NCBI GenBank assembly: GCA_044238145.1
Contig: JBIIDT010000001.1
Location: 1-64,000, forward strand
From: QWPN01 sp044238145
GTDB lineage: Bacteria > Planctomycetota > Planctomycetia > Pirellulales > UBA1268
Length of the DNA: 64,000 bases
Direction of reading: 5' to 3'
The notes beneath the pieces are model-generated. The model ran no database searches. It was not told the DNA's origin and saw nothing but the letters and a program-made list of their open reading frames with translations. The position numbers were made by a program, and so were the translations under genes. This document shows positions 61,315-64,000 of the stretch, one piece after another (the stretch's first letter is position 1; each line of letters begins with the position of its first letter).

Positions 61315-62568
61315 TCACACCTCCACCAGTTCGTGCTCGACGTCGAGCGGGCCGCGGGTGCGGATCGGCGCGTTGTCGGTCCCGGATGGCGTGAGCAGGC
61401 CGGCGGCCATCCAGCCGAGAAAGAACACGGCCCACGGTGCGGCGACCGCGACGGCCGTCGCGGCTCCGGACCCGAGCGCGGCGGCGAGCTGCGGCCTGAA
61501 CTCCTCGACGGTCGCCACCGTGACCAGGTTGGCCAGGCCCAGCGGCAGCATCACCTTCCAGGCGAGGTTCATGAGCTGGTCGAAGCGGAACCGCGGCCAG
61601 CTCCAGCGGACGAGCATGAAGAACAGGATGACGGCGAGGATCTTGGCCGACAGCACGCCGAAGCGGATCAGGCACTGCACCCAGGTGATCTCCTGGCCCG
61701 CCCCGGTCAGGCCCCACAGGTGCCAGCCGCCGAGGAACATGATCACGATCAGGAACGCGGCCGTGACCATGTGGAGGAACTCGGCTACGAGAAACAGGAG
61801 CAGCTTGATGCCCGAATATTCGGTGTGGTAGCCGCCCACGAGCTCCTGCTCGGCCTCGGGCAGGTCGAAGGGGAGCCGGGCCGCCTCGGCGAAGCTCGCC
61901 ACCAGGAAGACGACGAATCCCAGCGGCTGGGCGAAGGCGTACCAGATGCCCGTTTCCGCCTGGGCGTTCATGATGGCGTCGAGCTTGAGCGAGCCGGCCG
62001 CGAGCACCACGCCGAGCAGGCCGAGGCCGAGCGGGATCTCGTAGGCCACGAGCTGGGCGCTACTCCGCAGGCCGCCGAGGAAGCCGTACTTGTTGTTGCT
62101 CGCCCAGCCGCCGAGCAGCACGCCGTAGACCGCGATGCTCGAAAGCGCGAACACCCACAGCACGCCGACGTCGAGGCCGGGCGCGACCAGGAACGGCACC
62201 GGGTCGGGCAGGCCCGGGATGCCCAGGGGCGGCAGCACGCTGCCGAAGGGGATGGCGGCGAAGATCGCCAGTGACGCGGCCAGGATCACCAGCGGCGCCG
62301 CCGCGTACAGCACCTTGTCGACGTGCCGCGGCGTGAAGTCCTCCTTGAGGATGATCTTCAGGCCGTCGGCCAGCGGCTGGCCGAGGCCGAACAGCCGCAC
62401 CTTCGTGAGCGGGATGCCGACGCGGTTGGGGCCCTTGCGGTCCTGCACCCAGGCGGCCATCCACCGCTCCACGAGCACGAGATACGCCGCCGCCGTCATC
62501 AGGCCGCCGACGAGCAGGCCGATCTTCACGAGCGCGGCGATCGTGGTGGGGGAGGGGAGAAAGTTCAT
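61315..62568 (-). CDS. nuoH: NADH-quinone oxidoreductase subunit H
   Basis: The 417-residue membrane subunit forms part of the quinone chamber: WVQDRKGPNRVGIPLTKVRL near 35, KEDFTPRHVDKVLYAAAPLV near 75, EIPLGLGLLGVVLAAGSLKL near 165, and RLPFDLPEAEQELVGGYHTE near 215, a NuoH signature. The C-terminus is extended by about 70 residues relative to typical NuoH, including an extra hydrophobic stretch. It overlaps nuoG by 4 nt. Confidence 0.94.
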   Translation of the reverse strand: MNFLPSPTTIAALVKIGLLVGGLMTAAAYLVLVERWMAAWVQDRKGPNRVGIPLTKVRLFGLGQPLADGLKIILKEDFTPRHVDKVLYAAAPLVILAASLAIFAAIPFGSVLPPLGIPGLPDPVPFLVAPGLDVGVLWVFALSSIAVYGVLLGGWASNNKYGFLGGLRSSAQLVAYEIPLGLGLLGVVLAAGSLKLDAIMNAQAETGIWYAFAQPLGFVVFLVASFAEAARLPFDLPEAEQELVGGYHTEYSGIKLLLFLVAEFLHMVTAAFLIVIMFLGGWHLWGLTGAGQEITWVQCLIRFGVLSAKILAVILFFMLVRWSWPRFRFDQLMNLAWKVMLPLGLANLVTVATVEEFRPQLAAALGSGAATAVAVAAPWAVFFLGWMAAGLLTPSGTDNAPIRTRGPLDVEHELVEV

Positions 62569-64000
62569 GTCGAGGCGAGCTGGTGGATGCGGAGGTCGAC
62601 GCCGGTGGCCGGCACGTCACCGGTCAGGGCCGCGAACGCGGCCGACGACTCGGCGATCTGCCGTCGGACTGCGGTGGGGTCGTAGAGGCCGCGGCGGCCG
62701 AGCATGTTCCAGAACAGCCGGCCCTCGGGCCAGACGCCCGCCGGCGGCCGGATCGCCTGGCGGAAGCTCTGGGCGCGGTGGGCGACGTTGACCCACGTGC
62801 CAGCTCGCTCGGCGAAGCCGGCGGCGGGCAGCCGCCAGGTGGCCAACTGCATGAGTGGCGAGTCGAAGAGGTCCTGGACGACGAGTTGCCCGAGGCCGGC
62901 GAACGTCTGCGCCGCGGCCGTGTCGATCCACGGCCCGGGATGCCCGGCCGTGATCCAGGCCGCGTCGGCCTTGCCGGCGGCGACGTGGGCGACGAGGTCG
63001 TCCCAGGAATGGCCGGCCGCACCGAACAGGCCGAGCACCTCCGCGACGCCCCTGCGGTTCGGGCACTTCTCCGCGCGGATCGTGAAGCCGCCGGGGAAGG
63101 TCTCGTCCGCTCCGACGGTGGGCACGAAGCCCGTGGCGAGGAACGCCTCCGGGTCGATCGAGCGGGCCACCGCGCACAGCATCCACGCCTCCTCGAGCGT
63201 GAGCTGCGGCGAGACGGCGACCGCCAGCCGACCCGCGGCCTTGAGATCCTCGCGGAGCCGGAAGACGACGTCGGCCCATTCGACCGTCTCCGTCGCGGGC
63301 ACTTGGCCGTGGCCGCGGCCTGTCGCCCGCCGGGTGGCTTCGAGGATCCGCGTCTGGTCGTGGAGATGGTGCCAGCCGTAGCGGCCATCGTCGCACATCC
63401 ACCAGGTGTTGACGTGCGGGTTCTCGCGGGGCTTGAGCCGGTAGACCGTGTCCTGGTTGTGCTCGGTGTGGATCGAGCAACCGGCCGCGCAGCCGCCGCA
63501 GACGTTGGCCTCTCGCTTCAGGAACCAGACCCGCTGCTGGTAGAGGAAGTCCTTGTCGCCGAGCGCGCCCACGGGGCAGAGGTCGACGACGTTGCCGGAG
63601 AGCTTGTTGTCGAGCGGATGCCCCGGAAAGACGTCGATCTCCTCCTTCGCGCCCCGGGAGGTGACCATCAGCTCGGCGGTGCCGGCCACCTCACGGGTGA
63701 ACCGCACGCACCGGGTGCACATGATGCAGCGGTCGACGAACAGGGTGACCGTCGGCCCCACGTCCCGCTTGCGGCTGGTGAACGGGTGGAGGTCGGCCCG
63801 GCGCTCCGGCTGGCCGTGCTGGAAGTGGTAGTCCTGGAGCAGGCACTCGCCGGCCTTGTCGCAGATCGGGCAGTCGATCGGGTGGTCGATGAGCAGCGCC
63901 TCCTCGACGCGGGCCCGACTGTCCTTCACGAGCTGGCTCTCGGTGACGATCACGGTGCCGTCCTTGACCGGCGTCTGGCAGCCCGGCACGAGCTTGGGCA
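62565..64000 (-). CDS. nuoG: NADH-quinone oxidoreductase subunit G (5' partial)
   Basis: The gene runs off the right edge; 478 codons remain. It contains VPGCQTPVKDGTVI, part of the [2Fe-2S] region, a 4Fe-4S cluster set (PICDKAGECLLQDYHFQHG and RCIMCTRCVRFTREVAG), and CGGCAAGCSIHTEHN, then the molybdopterin-like domain without a cofactor site. NuoG collects electrons from NADH through NuoF. It is shorter than many NuoG proteins (over 800). nuoA-F should lie to the right, outside the window. Confidence 0.93.
   Translation of the reverse strand, partial: PKLVPGCQTPVKDGTVIVTESQLVKDSRARVEEALLIDHPIDCPICDKAGECLLQDYHFQHGQPERRADLHPFTSRKRDVGPTVTLFVDRCIMCTRCVRFTREVAGTAELMVTSRGAKEEIDVFPGHPLDNKLSGNVVDLCPVGALGDKDFLYQQRVWFLKREANVCGGCAAGCSIHTEHNQDTVYRLKPRENPHVNTWWMCDDGRYGWHHLHDQTRILEATRRATGRGHGQVPATETVEWADVVFRLREDLKAAGRLAVAVSPQLTLEEAWMLCAVARSIDPEAFLATGFVPTVGADETFPGGFTIRAEKCPNRRGVAEVLGLFGAAGHSWDDLVAHVAAGKADAAWITAGHPGPWIDTAAAQTFAGLGQLVVQDLFDSPLMQLATWRLPAAGFAERAGTWVNVAHRAQSFRQAIRPPAGVWPEGRLFWNMLGRRGLYDPTAVRRQIAESSAAFAALTGDVPATGVDLRIHQLAST

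Overview
The window is about 70% G+C by eye, and nearly all of its real genes point to a planctomycete, most likely of the Pirellulales type. The markers are a DUF1080 protein, a ThuA-domain protein, a YTV-repeat cell-surface protein, several small secreted Cys/His-rich proteins, a DUF4139 protein and a secreted lactonase. LpxB and an MlaEFD transport set fit a diderm envelope with lipid A. I see no rRNA, tRNA, phage, transposase or CRISPR array.

Layout. 1-12.3 kb: the tail of a DinG/XPD-type helicase, a DUF1080 protein, a carbohydrate-binding-like protein, glycogen synthase, a coupled three-gene operon with two methyltransferases, a DUF429 protein coupled to a topoisomerase VI B subunit with no A subunit beside it, and small secreted proteins. 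12.3-12.8 kb: a non-coding block of short structured repeats. 12.8-21 kb: deoC, avtA, a DNase I-like secreted enzyme, HEAT and MerR-TPR proteins, ThuA, and the YTV protein. 21.1-28.0 kb: a cyanophycin locus, with DUF1854 and an ABC transporter divergent from a cyanophycin synthetase that carries an in-frame C-terminal SET domain. 28.0-30.8 kb: mlaE-mlaF-mlaD. 31.2-33.4 kb: a GroES-like protein upstream of an Hsp90-fold ATPase. 33.4-38.2 kb: a glycan module with two sulfotransferases flanking a double glycosyltransferase. 38.3-40.8 kb: clpC. 41-52.5 kb: thiamine, thioredoxin-like, CYTH, DUF4139, lactonase, MFS, YHS, lpxB, M50 protease and SGNH genes. 52.7-64 kb: the downstream half of a complex I operon, nuoG-H-I-J-K-L-M-N, ending in an Mrp-type P-loop ATPase. 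Most junctions in this operon are 4-nt overlaps or gaps under 25 nt.

Most noteworthy are: (1) the cyanophycin synthetase-SET fusion; (2) a dispersed element of about 130 bp with terminal inverted repeats, four copies in this window, all intergenic, whose end stems are kept by paired changes; (3) a second set of intergenic hairpin repeats at 12.4-12.7 kb with a compensatory base pair change; (4) topoisomerase VI B without A; (5) the Mrp gene translationally coupled to nuoN; (6) an orphan GroES/Hsp90-like ATPase pair.

Functions are assigned by reading motifs and recalled families, without database searches. Promoter calls are by eye and weak unless stated.
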